18,272 nt of DNA from assembly GCA_002723015.1 (NCBI GenBank), contig PBNG01000047.1:1-18272 (forward strand). Direction: 5' to 3'. The notes under the pieces are model-generated. The model had not been told where the DNA came from. It worked only from the letters and a program-made list of their open reading frames with translations, and did no database searches. The stretch is from Roseibacillus sp. Lineage in GTDB: Bacteria > Verrucomicrobiota > Verrucomicrobiae > Verrucomicrobiales > Akkermansiaceae. Positions within the stretch are counted from its first letter, which is position 1, and each line of letters starts with the position of its first letter. The position numbers and the translations under genes are program-made. Shown piece by piece: positions 1 to 7,631 of this stretch.

Positions 1-1
1 T

Positions 2-337
2 GGGCGCTCTATTTCCACACCAAGCATTACGGATGACGGCCTGGTGATCTGCGCGGAATACGATGGCGATATTCACTGTGTAGACGCAAAGACGGGCAAG
101 CAGTACTGGGTGCACGAAACCGGCAGCCGGGTGTGGTCGTCCACCCTGGTCGCAGACGGCAAGGTCTACCTCGGCACGGAAGACGGGGAAGTAGTGATCC
201 TAGCGGCAACGAAGGAGAAAGAACATCTGGGAACCATTGAGCTGCATGCCCCGATTTACAGCTCTGCGGTGGTCGCTAATGACACGGTCTACATTGCCAG
301 CCAGACTCACCTTTATGCCATAGGGACGGTCGAATAG
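2..337 (+). CDS. PQQ-type beta-propeller protein, C-terminal fragment
   Basis: This frame is open from the window edge to a TAG stop at 335-337, so only the last ~111 residues are visible and the true start lies upstream. The fragment contains repeated beta-propeller blades of the PQQ-binding-like type. One shows the D-x-x-T-G-K-x-Y-W tryptophan-docking signature (VDAKTGKQYW), and there are ADGKVYLGTEDGEVVIL- and ANDTVYIASQTHLYAI-type strands. Such proteins are usually exported and act as scaffolds (BamB-like) or as quinoprotein-like domains; nothing here shows a catalytic role. It ends 77 bases before the DUF3311-like gene. A second propeller gene lies at 6254-7414, so propellers flank the symporter and reductase genes. 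Family assignment is good; function is unknown. Confidence 0.8.
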   Translation, partial: GRSISTPSITDDGLVICAEYDGDIHCVDAKTGKQYWVHETGSRVWSSTLVADGKVYLGTEDGEVVILAATKEKEHLGTIELHAPIYSSAVVANDTVYIASQTHLYAIGTVE

Positions 338-414
338 CCCTCAGACTCCCCGGGCCGGGCTCCCTCTTAAAGAATAAAACAAAAACGGAGGATCGTATCC
401 CGATCCAGACCGGC

Positions 415-657
415 ATGAAAAAAACTTCCGCTATTTTCCTTCTAATCTTTGTGGTTCTCGCGGTCCTCCACCAGGACGCGTGGAACTGGAGCAGCACCCA
501 CCTGGTTTTCGGCTTCATGCCCTTGGGTCTCGCCTACCATGCCCTTTATTCCCTTACGGCGGCCCTTTTCTGGGGAATCGTGATCAAGTTCGCCTGGCCT
601 GAAGACCTCGAGAAGTGGGCCGAAGAAGGAGAAAAGAACTCAACCCCTGAAACCTAA
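415..657 (+). CDS. DUF3311-like small membrane protein, symporter partner
   Basis: An 80-residue protein with two predicted membrane helices, at about residues 4-20 and 36-60, and a charged acidic C-terminal tail. The pattern H-x-D-x-W-x-W followed by LVFGFMPLGLAYHALYSL is the kind seen in DUF3311-like proteins, which are typically encoded directly upstream of sodium:solute symporters. I name that family from memory. The next gene, only 5 bases away, is such a symporter. The likely role is an accessory subunit or assembly factor for the transporter in the inner membrane, though this is inferred from pairing alone. ATG 415 is the only good start. A GGAGG at 387-391 is about 23 bases upstream, too far to be a normal ribosome-binding site. 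Confidence 0.8.
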   Translation: MKKTSAIFLLIFVVLAVLHQDAWNWSSTHLVFGFMPLGLAYHALYSLTAALFWGIVIKFAWPEDLEKWAEEGEKNSTPET

Positions 658-662
658 GAATC

Positions 663-2354
663 ATGGCAACCGTATGGGTGATAGTCTGCTATCTGGGAGC
701 CCTTCTGGCGTTCGCGCTGGGCTCCAAGTTTTTGTTCCGGGGCACCAGTAATGATTACTTCGTTGCGAGCCGCTCCATTGGCCCGTTCATGCTTCTCATG
801 TCGGTCTTCGGAACGACCATGACCGCGTTTGCGTTGGTCGGATCAACGGGGAAAGCATTCGAGCGGGGGATAGGAACCTATGGCTTGATGGCTTCTTCCT
901 CAGGACTCATTCATGCGGCCTGCTTCTTTCTGATCGGGGTAAAAATCTGGTCCATTGGCAAACGGCATGGTTTCGTGACCCAGATCCAGTTCTTCCGGGC
1001 TCGTTTTGGCTCAAACGGGCTGGGATATCTCCTTTTTCCGATCTTTGTGCTTCTGGTCATTCCCTACCTTCTTATTGGAGTGATTGGCGCAGGAAAGACC
1101 CTTCAACCAGCCACTGCGGGAGCGTTTCCCGAGCTTTTTCAAAGCGAGAACCCAATCCTCAATGGCGGCGTGCCGCCTTGGCTTACTGGTCTGGTCATCT
1201 GCGGTGTGGTGCTGGCCTATATCTTCGCGGGGGGCTCAAGGGCGGCTGCATGGGCAAATACATTCCAGACCCTGGTCTTCATGGCGATGGGCCTGATCGC
1301 GTTTGTGCTCATCTACAATGTTCTCGGCCAGGCGGGAAGCCCAACCAATGTTGCCGCGCGGGTCACAGAGCAGGGCACCGTGGTTCAGGATTATTCGTTC
1401 GATAAGGCCTCGGGAAATCTCGTCAAAGCGGAGAAGCCGAAGGTTGTTGGAAAGCTGAAGCATCCCGAGGAGGCGGAAGAGTGGGCAGGGAAACAGCCCC
1501 ATCTAACGAGGGACGAGGTTGAGATCATTTATAAGGCCAAGAACCCCAAGACCAAGGAGCTGGTAGACAAGACCCGTGATGTGGGGGTGCCTTGGTTGAT
1601 GTTCCTCACCTATATGTTCATTCCTCTGAGCGTTGGCATGTTCCCCCACCTGTTCCAACACTGGCTCACCGCGAAAAGCGCCAAAGCCTTCAAGTTGACT
1701 CTGATCGCCCACCCGCTGTGCATCATGATTGTCTGGGTGCCGTGTGTTCTGATCGGGATCTGGGCCAGCGGGCTGCTCCCGTGGGGAATGCCTCCTGCGG
1801 CGGTCCTGTCCAATGTTCTCAAGACCCTCATAGGCAACCCCATTCTCACCGGGATGCTGACGGCAGGAATTCTCGCGGCCATCATGTCCTCGCTGGATTC
1901 ACAATTCCTGTGCCTTGGGACCATTTTCACCAACGATGTAGTTCTGCATAACTCTAAGAAAAAGTACACAGATAAACAGATCCTGTTCATGGCCAGGGGA
2001 TTCGTGGTCGGGATTGTGGCTTTGACCTATATTCTCGCTCTTCTCCTCCAGAGCCAAAATGTCTTCGATCTTGCCGTGTGGTGCTTCTCGGGCTTTGCCG
2101 CCCTTACTCCTCTGGTCATCGCAGCACTCTACTGGAAGCGTGCGACCGCCGCTGGTGCCTTTGCGAGCGTGATAGCGGTCGTGGTGACGTGGGTCATCTT
2201 TTTCGCGATGTCAGGGTTTGGCGGAGAGTTTACCGTTATGGGCGGGGTCATGCCTGCGGCGATATGCTGGGTCGCAGGAGCCCTGGCCATGGTTGTGGTT
2301 TCTCTGGCGACCAAGCCGCCCAGTAAGGAGACAGTGGACAAGTTTTTCGTGTAG
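663..2354 (+). CDS. Sodium:solute symporter (SSS family)
   Basis: A 563-residue polytopic inner-membrane protein expected to import a small solute with Na+. The N-terminal helix is followed by the SSS-like stretch DYFVASRSIGP (residues 31-41). The SSLDSQ motif at 409-414 corresponds to the helix that contributes the second sodium site (S/T-S-x-D-S) in the family. About 12-14 hydrophobic segments are visible. A strongly hydrophilic stretch at about 222-307, rich in K, E and D, interrupts the membrane core. It is longer than the usual loop and has no motif I recognise. The gene starts 5 bases after the DUF3311-like gene and forms a two-gene unit with it. The substrate cannot be read from the sequence; an organic acid or sugar would fit the family, and neighbouring aromatic-acid genes make a carboxylate possible. 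Confidence 0.9.
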   Translation: MATVWVIVCYLGALLAFALGSKFLFRGTSNDYFVASRSIGPFMLLMSVFGTTMTAFALVGSTGKAFERGIGTYGLMASSSGLIHAACFFLIGVKIWSIGKRHGFVTQIQFFRARFGSNGLGYLLFPIFVLLVIPYLLIGVIGAGKTLQPATAGAFPELFQSENPILNGGVPPWLTGLVICGVVLAYIFAGGSRAAAWANTFQTLVFMAMGLIAFVLIYNVLGQAGSPTNVAARVTEQGTVVQDYSFDKASGNLVKAEKPKVVGKLKHPEEAEEWAGKQPHLTRDEVEIIYKAKNPKTKELVDKTRDVGVPWLMFLTYMFIPLSVGMFPHLFQHWLTAKSAKAFKLTLIAHPLCIMIVWVPCVLIGIWASGLLPWGMPPAAVLSNVLKTLIGNPILTGMLTAGILAAIMSSLDSQFLCLGTIFTNDVVLHNSKKKYTDKQILFMARGFVVGIVALTYILALLLQSQNVFDLAVWCFSGFAALTPLVIAALYWKRATAAGAFASVIAVVVTWVIFFAMSGFGGEFTVMGGVMPAAICWVAGALAMVVVSLATKPPSKETVDKFFV

Positions 2355-2486
2355 GGCCAAAATGCCCCGTGATGGGAGTATTTATGCCATAATGGCCGAG
2401 TAATTCGCGCGCTTGCTGGATCGTGGGACTTGCGGGATTGTGAGAAAGGAGTAGGGATAAACCTCAACCCAAGGGATCGAAAGGAT
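2355..2486 (+). other. Intergenic spacer between symporter and adenylation gene
   Basis: A 132-base spacer without a convincing gene. It contains a short imperfect palindrome (GCCATAATGGC at about 2386-2396) whose CATAAT could serve as a -10 element, but no matching -35 hexamer is seen. A purine-rich AGAAAGGAG run lies at about 2442-2450. A promoter for the downstream block may lie here, but the sequence does not settle it. I see no strong terminator hairpin after the symporter. Confidence 0.3.
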
Positions 2487-3557
2487 ATGAGTTGTGATTT
2501 GACCGTGGAAGAAGCCCGTGCGGCTCTGGATGAGCGCGTTCGGGAAAGTATGCAATGGCACTTTTCCCCCGAGACAGGGTGTCCCTACTGGTTGGACCGG
2601 GCTCCCAGCCTTGGATTCGATCCGCTGACAGAGGTGACCTCGTTTGCAGATATTCAGAAGTTCCCTAATTTTGATGATGAGGTTCTCCGCAAGGAGGATC
2701 CCACCCGTTTCATCCCCAAGGCCTTTGAGGGCAGACCTTTCAACGTCTTCGAAACTGGCGGGACGACCGGGATGCCTAAGCAGCGAATCGGATGGGATGA
2801 TTACAAGACCGACTACTCAGAATTCAGTGACCACTATCCCTCGGACTTCTTTCCCCCGGGAGGGAGTTGGCTGATGGTGGGCCCGACCGGGCCAAGGCGC
2901 CTGCGCTTATCCATCGAGCATCTTGCCAACAGGCGGGGCGGAGCCTGTTTCTTTATCGACCTTGATCCCCGGTGGGTAAAGCGGCTGATCGCGGATGGGG
3001 AATATTCGATGGCACGCAAGTACCAGGAGCATGTCATAGATCAGGCGGTGACCATTATACGGCACCGTGACATCAAGTGTCTCTTCACCACGCCCAAGCT
3101 CCTCGAGAGCCTGGCAGAGAGGATGTCTCTGGTGGATGCAGGGATCAAAGGAGTTTTTGCCGGAGGAACCACGATGACTCCCCAGTATGTTCGCTTCATT
3201 GAGGAGGAGGTTTTGGAAGGGAAAATCAATTACGCCCCGACCTATGGAAACACGCTGATGGGGCTTGCGATCAGTCGGACGCGGGAGCCCGGAGAATACA
3301 GCCTGACCTACTACGCACCCCAGCCACGTGCCGTGCTGCGTATCGTTGATCCAGAGGACTCAACCCAAGATGTTGAGTATGAAAATTATGGGCGGGTGGA
3401 ACTAACGACCATGACCAAGGAGTTCTTCGTTCCTCGCTTCCTTGAACGGGATGAAGCGATTCGAAGGAAACCATGTGAAGAATTCCCCTGGGACGGCGTG
3501 GGTGATGTCCGGCCCTTCCAGAGCGGCACCAAACAGGTAATTGAAGGGGTCTACTAG
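2487..3557 (+). CDS. EhpF/LuxE-like acyl or aryl adenylating enzyme lacking the C-terminal domain
   Basis: A 356-residue member of the ANL (adenylate-forming) superfamily, related to PaaK phenylacetate-CoA ligases. The ATP-binding A3 loop ETGGTTGMPK is at residues 89-98. A degenerate A5 region YGNTLMG is at about 253-259, where the usual YGxTE glutamate is missing. A WDGVGDVRP segment at 335-343 resembles the A7 aspartate region. The protein then stops, so the roughly 100-residue C-terminal lid domain (A8-A10) of true CoA ligases is absent. That size and shape recall EhpF of D-alanylgriseoluteic acid biosynthesis (about 41 kDa) and LuxE, which hand an acyl group to a partner reductase. The next gene is such a reductase. 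Likely reaction: carboxylate plus ATP to acyl adenylate, in the cytoplasm. ATG 2487 (MSCDLTVEEA) is preferred over an in-frame TTG at 2430. The substrate is unknown. Confidence 0.8.
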   Translation: MSCDLTVEEARAALDERVRESMQWHFSPETGCPYWLDRAPSLGFDPLTEVTSFADIQKFPNFDDEVLRKEDPTRFIPKAFEGRPFNVFETGGTTGMPKQRIGWDDYKTDYSEFSDHYPSDFFPPGGSWLMVGPTGPRRLRLSIEHLANRRGGACFFIDLDPRWVKRLIADGEYSMARKYQEHVIDQAVTIIRHRDIKCLFTTPKLLESLAERMSLVDAGIKGVFAGGTTMTPQYVRFIEEEVLEGKINYAPTYGNTLMGLAISRTREPGEYSLTYYAPQPRAVLRIVDPEDSTQDVEYENYGRVELTTMTKEFFVPRFLERDEAIRRKPCEEFPWDGVGDVRPFQSGTKQVIEGVY

Positions 3558-3650
3558 CCCTGTGAACAGACCGCCCGGTTATTCGAAACTGAGACAGACA
3601 TCATCCTGGAAAAACCCGATCTCTGGAGCCACCAACACCCCCCCTGCATC

Positions 3651-5087
3651 ATGAATACAGAAACACATATCCCCATTCTGCGACTCGGCGAGGAGTATCG
3701 CAGCCTCGACACCGTCGAACTGCAATCTTCGGCAGAGAGCACCGTCTACACCCACACGGCAAACCCTGGGCTGATCAGGCGGGACCTTATCAAGATTGAA
3801 AAGTCCAAGGCCGCGCTGGAAGCGGTGCCGGCAGATACCCTCGCCGGCTACTGTGAGGCCGCTGCGGAGCTGTTCCTCCACGAGGAACTGCCTGTCGGCA
3901 ACAGCATACATGGACCGCAGGACTACATCGAATCTCTGTCGGCCCTGACGAAGCTTCCTCACACGCTCGTGAAAATGAACATGGGTAAGATCTATGCGGC
4001 CATGTCGCAGATTCGGACCGTGATTGGAGGCCTGACTCGAAATCTCCCCTTGGATCTTTTTGATCGGGGGCTCTCGGCCGTTGACGATCTTGAGGTTAAT
4101 TTCTACCCGGTAGCGGATGCGCTGGGCGTGTCTCTCCCGAGCAATGCACCGGCAGTAAATTCCCTCTGGCTACCCGCGCCCGTGTTGAAAATACCTGTCC
4201 TGTTAAAGCCGGGCCGGGAAGATCCATACACGCCCCTCCGGATCGTTCAGGCCCTGATCGCGGCAGGATTTCCCAAAGAGGCTTTCGGCTTTTATCCCAC
4301 GACGCACGAGGGCGGGGATACCATCCTGATGCAATGTGGCCGGGGCATCGCTTTCGGCAGCGATGCTACGGTGAGGAAGTATGCAGGGTTCCCAAGTATC
4401 CAGGTTCACGGAACGGGGAGAAGCAAAGTCCTGATTGGCGATGATTATGTCGGAAAGTGGGAAGACCACACTAGGACTCTCGTGGAGTCCATTTCCGCCA
4501 ATGGAGGGCGCAGTTGCATCAACACCTCTGCTATTCTCGTGCCCTCGGGCCGGGATGAACTGGCAGATGCGGTCGCGAGGGAACTGGCGGCCATTGAGCC
4601 CCTCCCTCGTGATCATGAGGAGGCGCTACTCTGTGGATTCTCCAATACGGAATGGGCGGGCTCTATTAACGATCTCATTGATGAGCATCTCAAGGTGGAG
4701 GGAGCGGAAGACGTGACGGCGCGCTATCGCAATGGCTCGCGTCTTGTGGAAATGCACGGGCAGACCTATCTACGCCCCACCTTGATCTCCTGTGCAGACC
4801 CCGGTCACCCTCTCGCCAACACGGAATTCATGTTTCCGTTTGCCAGTGTGACCGAAATGCCCCAGTCCCGGATGCTGTCGGAGATCGGGGAGACCCTGGT
4901 TGTCTCGGGCTGGACGGAAGACGCGGGTTGGATTCGTGAGCTCATGAGTTCTCCGGATATCGAGCGGCTTAATATTGGGCCCTTTCCTACCAACCGGGTC
5001 CAATGGGAGCAGCCTCACGAGGGCAATCTTTTCGAATTTCTCTTCCGGCGGCGGGCGATTCAGGGGAATCTTGCCGCGGTGAGTTAA
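3651..5087 (+). CDS. Acyl-CoA reductase / aldehyde dehydrogenase-like protein (LuxC/EhpG type)
   Basis: A 478-residue protein of the ALDH-like superfamily closest in style to LuxC acyl-CoA reductases and EhpG. The nucleotide-binding half carries SLPSNAPAVNSLWLPAPVLK (161-180) followed by PVLLKPGREDPYTPLR (182-197), equivalent to the ALDH Rossmann segment with its conserved lysine. The nucleophilic cysteine is C289 in NGGRSCINTS (284-293), the usual GGQxC context. It would accept an activated acyl group on C289 and reduce the thioester with NAD(P)H to an aldehyde. It lies 93 bases after the EhpF-like adenylating gene and 6 bases before an iron alcohol dehydrogenase, which supports a stepwise acid-to-alcohol module. 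An ordinary aldehyde-oxidising ALDH is less likely because of the adenylating partner. Cytoplasmic; substrate unknown. Confidence 0.82.
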   Translation: MNTETHIPILRLGEEYRSLDTVELQSSAESTVYTHTANPGLIRRDLIKIEKSKAALEAVPADTLAGYCEAAAELFLHEELPVGNSIHGPQDYIESLSALTKLPHTLVKMNMGKIYAAMSQIRTVIGGLTRNLPLDLFDRGLSAVDDLEVNFYPVADALGVSLPSNAPAVNSLWLPAPVLKIPVLLKPGREDPYTPLRIVQALIAAGFPKEAFGFYPTTHEGGDTILMQCGRGIAFGSDATVRKYAGFPSIQVHGTGRSKVLIGDDYVGKWEDHTRTLVESISANGGRSCINTSAILVPSGRDELADAVARELAAIEPLPRDHEEALLCGFSNTEWAGSINDLIDEHLKVEGAEDVTARYRNGSRLVEMHGQTYLRPTLISCADPGHPLANTEFMFPFASVTEMPQSRMLSEIGETLVVSGWTEDAGWIRELMSSPDIERLNIGPFPTNRVQWEQPHEGNLFEFLFRRRAIQGNLAAVS

Positions 5088-5093
5088 TTCAGA

Positions 5094-6248
5094 ATGGAGG
5101 CCTTCACTGCTAAACCCAGCCCGCAACTGGTAGGTGGCTCAGGTTCGCTGGCCGAGCTGCCGGCGTGCGTCCAAAAAAGCGGGGGCAAGAAAGTTCTCTT
5201 GGTGACAGACCAGGGGATTGTGGACGCTGGCCATGCTGGTCGCGCAACCACGTTGCTTGAGGATGCTGGCGTCGCCTGCACGGTTTATGATCGAACGAAA
5301 GCGAATCCTGCCGAAAGAGATATCCTTGCAGCGGCGGAATTTGCAAGAGAGGCGAGCCCGGATTGTTTCGTGGGCCTTGGGGGCGGAAGCAGCATGGACA
5401 CCGCAAAGGGATGCAATTTTCTCCTGACCAACGGGGGATCGATGAGCGATTACAAGGGCTACGGCCACGCGCGGACGGCTCTGCTACCGTTCATCGGGGT
5501 TCCCACTACCGCGGGTACTGGCAGCGAATGTCAGAGTTACGCCGTGATCAGCCGTGATCATTCTCACGAGAAAATGGCCTGCGGGGATCCGTCTGCGCTT
5601 GCGACGTTCGCTATTCTTGATCCGGAACTCACTGCTTCCATGCCCCAACAGGTTGCGGTTCTGACGGCGCTGGATGCGCTCTCTCACGCGCTGGAGACCG
5701 CGGTGAGCACCCGGAGGAACTCGTTCTCTTCGGCACATTCGAGGGAGGCATTTCTTCGTATTGCCTCCGCAATCGAGCCAGTATTAAAGGGCGAGGCTTC
5801 GACGCGCGAGCGCGACTCGATGTTGATGGGGGCCGCGTTCGCCGGGCTGGCGATTGAAAACAGCATGCTGGGTGCGGCTCATGCCTCTGCGAATCCACTT
5901 ACCGCCTCGTGTGGGCTGGCTCACGGGCACGCGGTGGCCCTGATGCTTCCTCATGTCATCGGGTTAAACGCAGAAGTCCCGGAAGCACGGAAAACCTACG
6001 AACATTACGGGGCCCTGCTCTCTAATTGTGTAGGTGTGGAGGGGGGAATCAGGGCCTGGGTGAAGTATTTACTGAACCTCGCCAATCTCCCCTCGCTGGC
6101 GCATTGTGGGGTGAGCCGAGGGCTCTTTTCAGACCTGGCGGAGGACGCGACAAGGCAGTGGACCGGCCAATTCAATCCCCGGAGTATGAAAAGCGAGGAT
6201 TTTGCCGTATTATACGAGAGTGCCTTCAATGAGGGCGCGGCCGAATAA
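5094..6248 (+). CDS. Iron-containing (group III) alcohol dehydrogenase
   Basis: A 384-residue Fe-ADH with a full set of family landmarks. The NAD(P)-binding GGGSSMDTAK is at 96-105 and PTTAGTGSE at 137-145. The metal ligands are D194 and H198 (LDALSHALE), H263 (GAAHASANPL) and H277 (GLAHGHAV). Length and spacing match FucO-type lactaldehyde/propanediol enzymes. It should interconvert an aldehyde and the primary alcohol with NAD(P)H in the cytoplasm. It starts 6 bases after the acyl reductase stop and ends 5 bases before the secreted propeller gene, so it is almost certainly co-transcribed with them. Its likely task is to reduce the aldehyde made by the preceding gene, or to oxidise an imported alcohol. 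It looks intact. Confidence 0.92.
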   Translation: MEAFTAKPSPQLVGGSGSLAELPACVQKSGGKKVLLVTDQGIVDAGHAGRATTLLEDAGVACTVYDRTKANPAERDILAAAEFAREASPDCFVGLGGGSSMDTAKGCNFLLTNGGSMSDYKGYGHARTALLPFIGVPTTAGTGSECQSYAVISRDHSHEKMACGDPSALATFAILDPELTASMPQQVAVLTALDALSHALETAVSTRRNSFSSAHSREAFLRIASAIEPVLKGEASTRERDSMLMGAAFAGLAIENSMLGAAHASANPLTASCGLAHGHAVALMLPHVIGLNAEVPEARKTYEHYGALLSNCVGVEGGIRAWVKYLLNLANLPSLAHCGVSRGLFSDLAEDATRQWTGQFNPRSMKSEDFAVLYESAFNEGAAE

Positions 6249-6253
6249 GCGAG

Positions 6254-7414
6254 ATGAACTACTTTAATCCTCAATATCTTGCAGGGTGGTTGATGCCTCT
6301 AATTGGGGCATCGGCGATCAGCCTTGCCTCTCCCGAGAATCAGGATGCGCCGGGGGGGACGAAGTCCTGGGCGATTCCGCGCGGCGGGAACGCCCTGCAG
6401 GGCAGAGTTCCCGACCTCGTTCCGCGAAAGCCGGGCGTCAGCTGGGATGCGGTGCTTGATGGGCCAATCGTAGGGGACGCCGCCATCGCGGATGGCGCCG
6501 TCTTTGTGGGCACGGTAATGGGAACCTTTTATTCGGTGGATGCCCTTACCGGCAAGCTACGCTGGAAGTTTGAGACCGAGGATACCATAGAGGCGCCCCC
6601 CACCGTTGGAGGAGGCCGGGTCTTCATAGGATCGAGCGACCGCTACCTTTACTGTTTCGACCAGAAGACCGGTAAGGAGCTCTGGAAATACGAAGCGGCG
6701 GACAAGTTCGTGGGAGGGGGATTGCTGGTCGCGAGTCCCGATGGGAAGGAAAAGTGGATTGTGGTCAACGGCTACGATGGAATCTGCCGGGCACTGCGCA
6801 CCAAAGATGGTACGGAGGCGTGGACATACGAGACTGCGGAGCAGATCAACGGGACGCCCGCCCTGGTGAACGGGAAGACCATTGTTCTTGGCGGCTGCGA
6901 CGCGATGGTGCACGTCATTGACGTCACGAATGGAAAAGCCGTGAATGAAGTGGAGGTAGAGGCGGAGATCATCGGCACCGTAGCCACTATGGGGAATATG
7001 GTCTATTCTGCGAATTATGGGAATCAGCTGGTCGCCGTGGACATTTCGAAAAAAGACCCGAAGTGGGTCTATGAGGATAAGGATTTTGGCTTTTATGCAG
7101 CACCTGCAGTGAATGATAGTCATGTGTTCATCGGCTCGCGTGACAAGCACCTTCACGCGGTAGATCGGGAAACCGGTAAGCGAGCATGGCGTTTCAAGAC
7201 CGGTTCCCGCATCGATGGCGGGGGCATTGTTTTCAAGGATGCCGTTGTTTTCGGATCTGGGGATGGGAGGGTCTACGCGGTGGATCCAGTGAACGGAAAG
7301 GAACTCTGGCGCCTAGATCTTGGAGAGGGCATCAGCTCCGATCTTGCCTTCGCGAATGGAAGGATCGTCGTGGGAGGCTCCGATGGGACCTTGTTTTGTA
7401 TAGGAGGGCAGTAA
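6254..7414 (+). CDS. Secreted PQQ-type beta-propeller protein
   Basis: A 386-residue protein with an N-terminal hydrophobic stretch (residues about 8-27, LAGWLMPLIGASAISLAS) that looks like a Sec signal peptide. No lipobox cysteine is seen. The rest is seven to eight PQQ-type blades, each marked by a D-x-x-T/N-G-K-x-x-W docking segment, for example ALTGKLRW, QKTGKELW, TKDGTEAW, RETGKRAW and PVNGKELW. Family members include BamB and PQQ-dependent dehydrogenases, but no cytochrome domain or clear catalytic region is present, so a scaffold or binding role in the periplasm is more likely than catalysis. It follows the alcohol dehydrogenase by 5 bases. This coupling of a cytoplasmic Fe-ADH with an exported propeller is unexplained. 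It resembles the partial propeller at the window start in blade type. Confidence 0.85.
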   Translation: MNYFNPQYLAGWLMPLIGASAISLASPENQDAPGGTKSWAIPRGGNALQGRVPDLVPRKPGVSWDAVLDGPIVGDAAIADGAVFVGTVMGTFYSVDALTGKLRWKFETEDTIEAPPTVGGGRVFIGSSDRYLYCFDQKTGKELWKYEAADKFVGGGLLVASPDGKEKWIVVNGYDGICRALRTKDGTEAWTYETAEQINGTPALVNGKTIVLGGCDAMVHVIDVTNGKAVNEVEVEAEIIGTVATMGNMVYSANYGNQLVAVDISKKDPKWVYEDKDFGFYAAPAVNDSHVFIGSRDKHLHAVDRETGKRAWRFKTGSRIDGGGIVFKDAVVFGSGDGRVYAVDPVNGKELWRLDLGEGISSDLAFANGRIVVGGSDGTLFCIGGQ

Positions 7415-7631
7415 ATTGTCTTCTGGCGGATCATCAGGATGCACAAAAGAAGGGCCTTGTGGTTGGTATGAAGAGACAAGTTGGTAGTCCGCCCGCAGGG
7501 AGGAAGGCGCTCGGGTCCCTGAAACCGGTTAATCACTTTGCGGGGTTCCAATCATCGGTAAAAGCCGTTATGCTTTCTTCCGCCCATCATGTTGATTGCC
7601 TCGCGAGAGGCAGAAGCCCTGAAGCGAAGTC
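7415..7631 (+). other. 217-base intergenic region before the right-hand operon
   Basis: No gene is supported in this gap, the longest non-coding stretch in the window. It separates the propeller gene from the radical SAM gene and is the most natural place for the promoter of the downstream operon. One weak sigma70-like pair is TTCCAA (7546-7551) and TATGCT (7569-7574) with a 17-base spacer; the matches are only 3/6 and 4/6. A small hairpin lies further down at 7597-7612. No riboswitch or terminator fold was recognised by eye. Confidence 0.3.
7597..7612 (+). promoter_or_regulatory. Short GNRA-capped hairpin ahead of the radical SAM gene
   Basis: The sequence TGCCTCGCGAGAGGCA forms a six-base-pair stem (TGCCTC with GAGGCA) closed by a GCGA tetraloop. 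It ends about 19 bases upstream of the ATG at 7632. It could shape the 5-prime leader or affect translation start, but there is no U-tract, so it is not an intrinsic terminator. A stem this small can occur by chance. Confidence 0.25.

Noticed and set aside
2355..2400. Possible intrinsic terminator after the symporter gene
   Set aside because: Only four- to five-base stems (GGGC/GCCC and GCCA/TGGC) can be drawn, with no following T-run.
2430..2486. TTG start at 2430 extending the adenylating enzyme by 19 residues
   Set aside because: The extension is basic and unlike the family, while ATG 2487 begins a typical N-terminus. I could not decide from ribosome-binding sites, so some doubt remains.
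6557..7156. Long open frame on the minus strand (199 codons) opposite the beta-propeller gene
   Set aside because: It lies wholly antisense to a gene with clear repeat structure, and its translation shows no recognisable domain. Such frames are common in GC-rich coding DNA.
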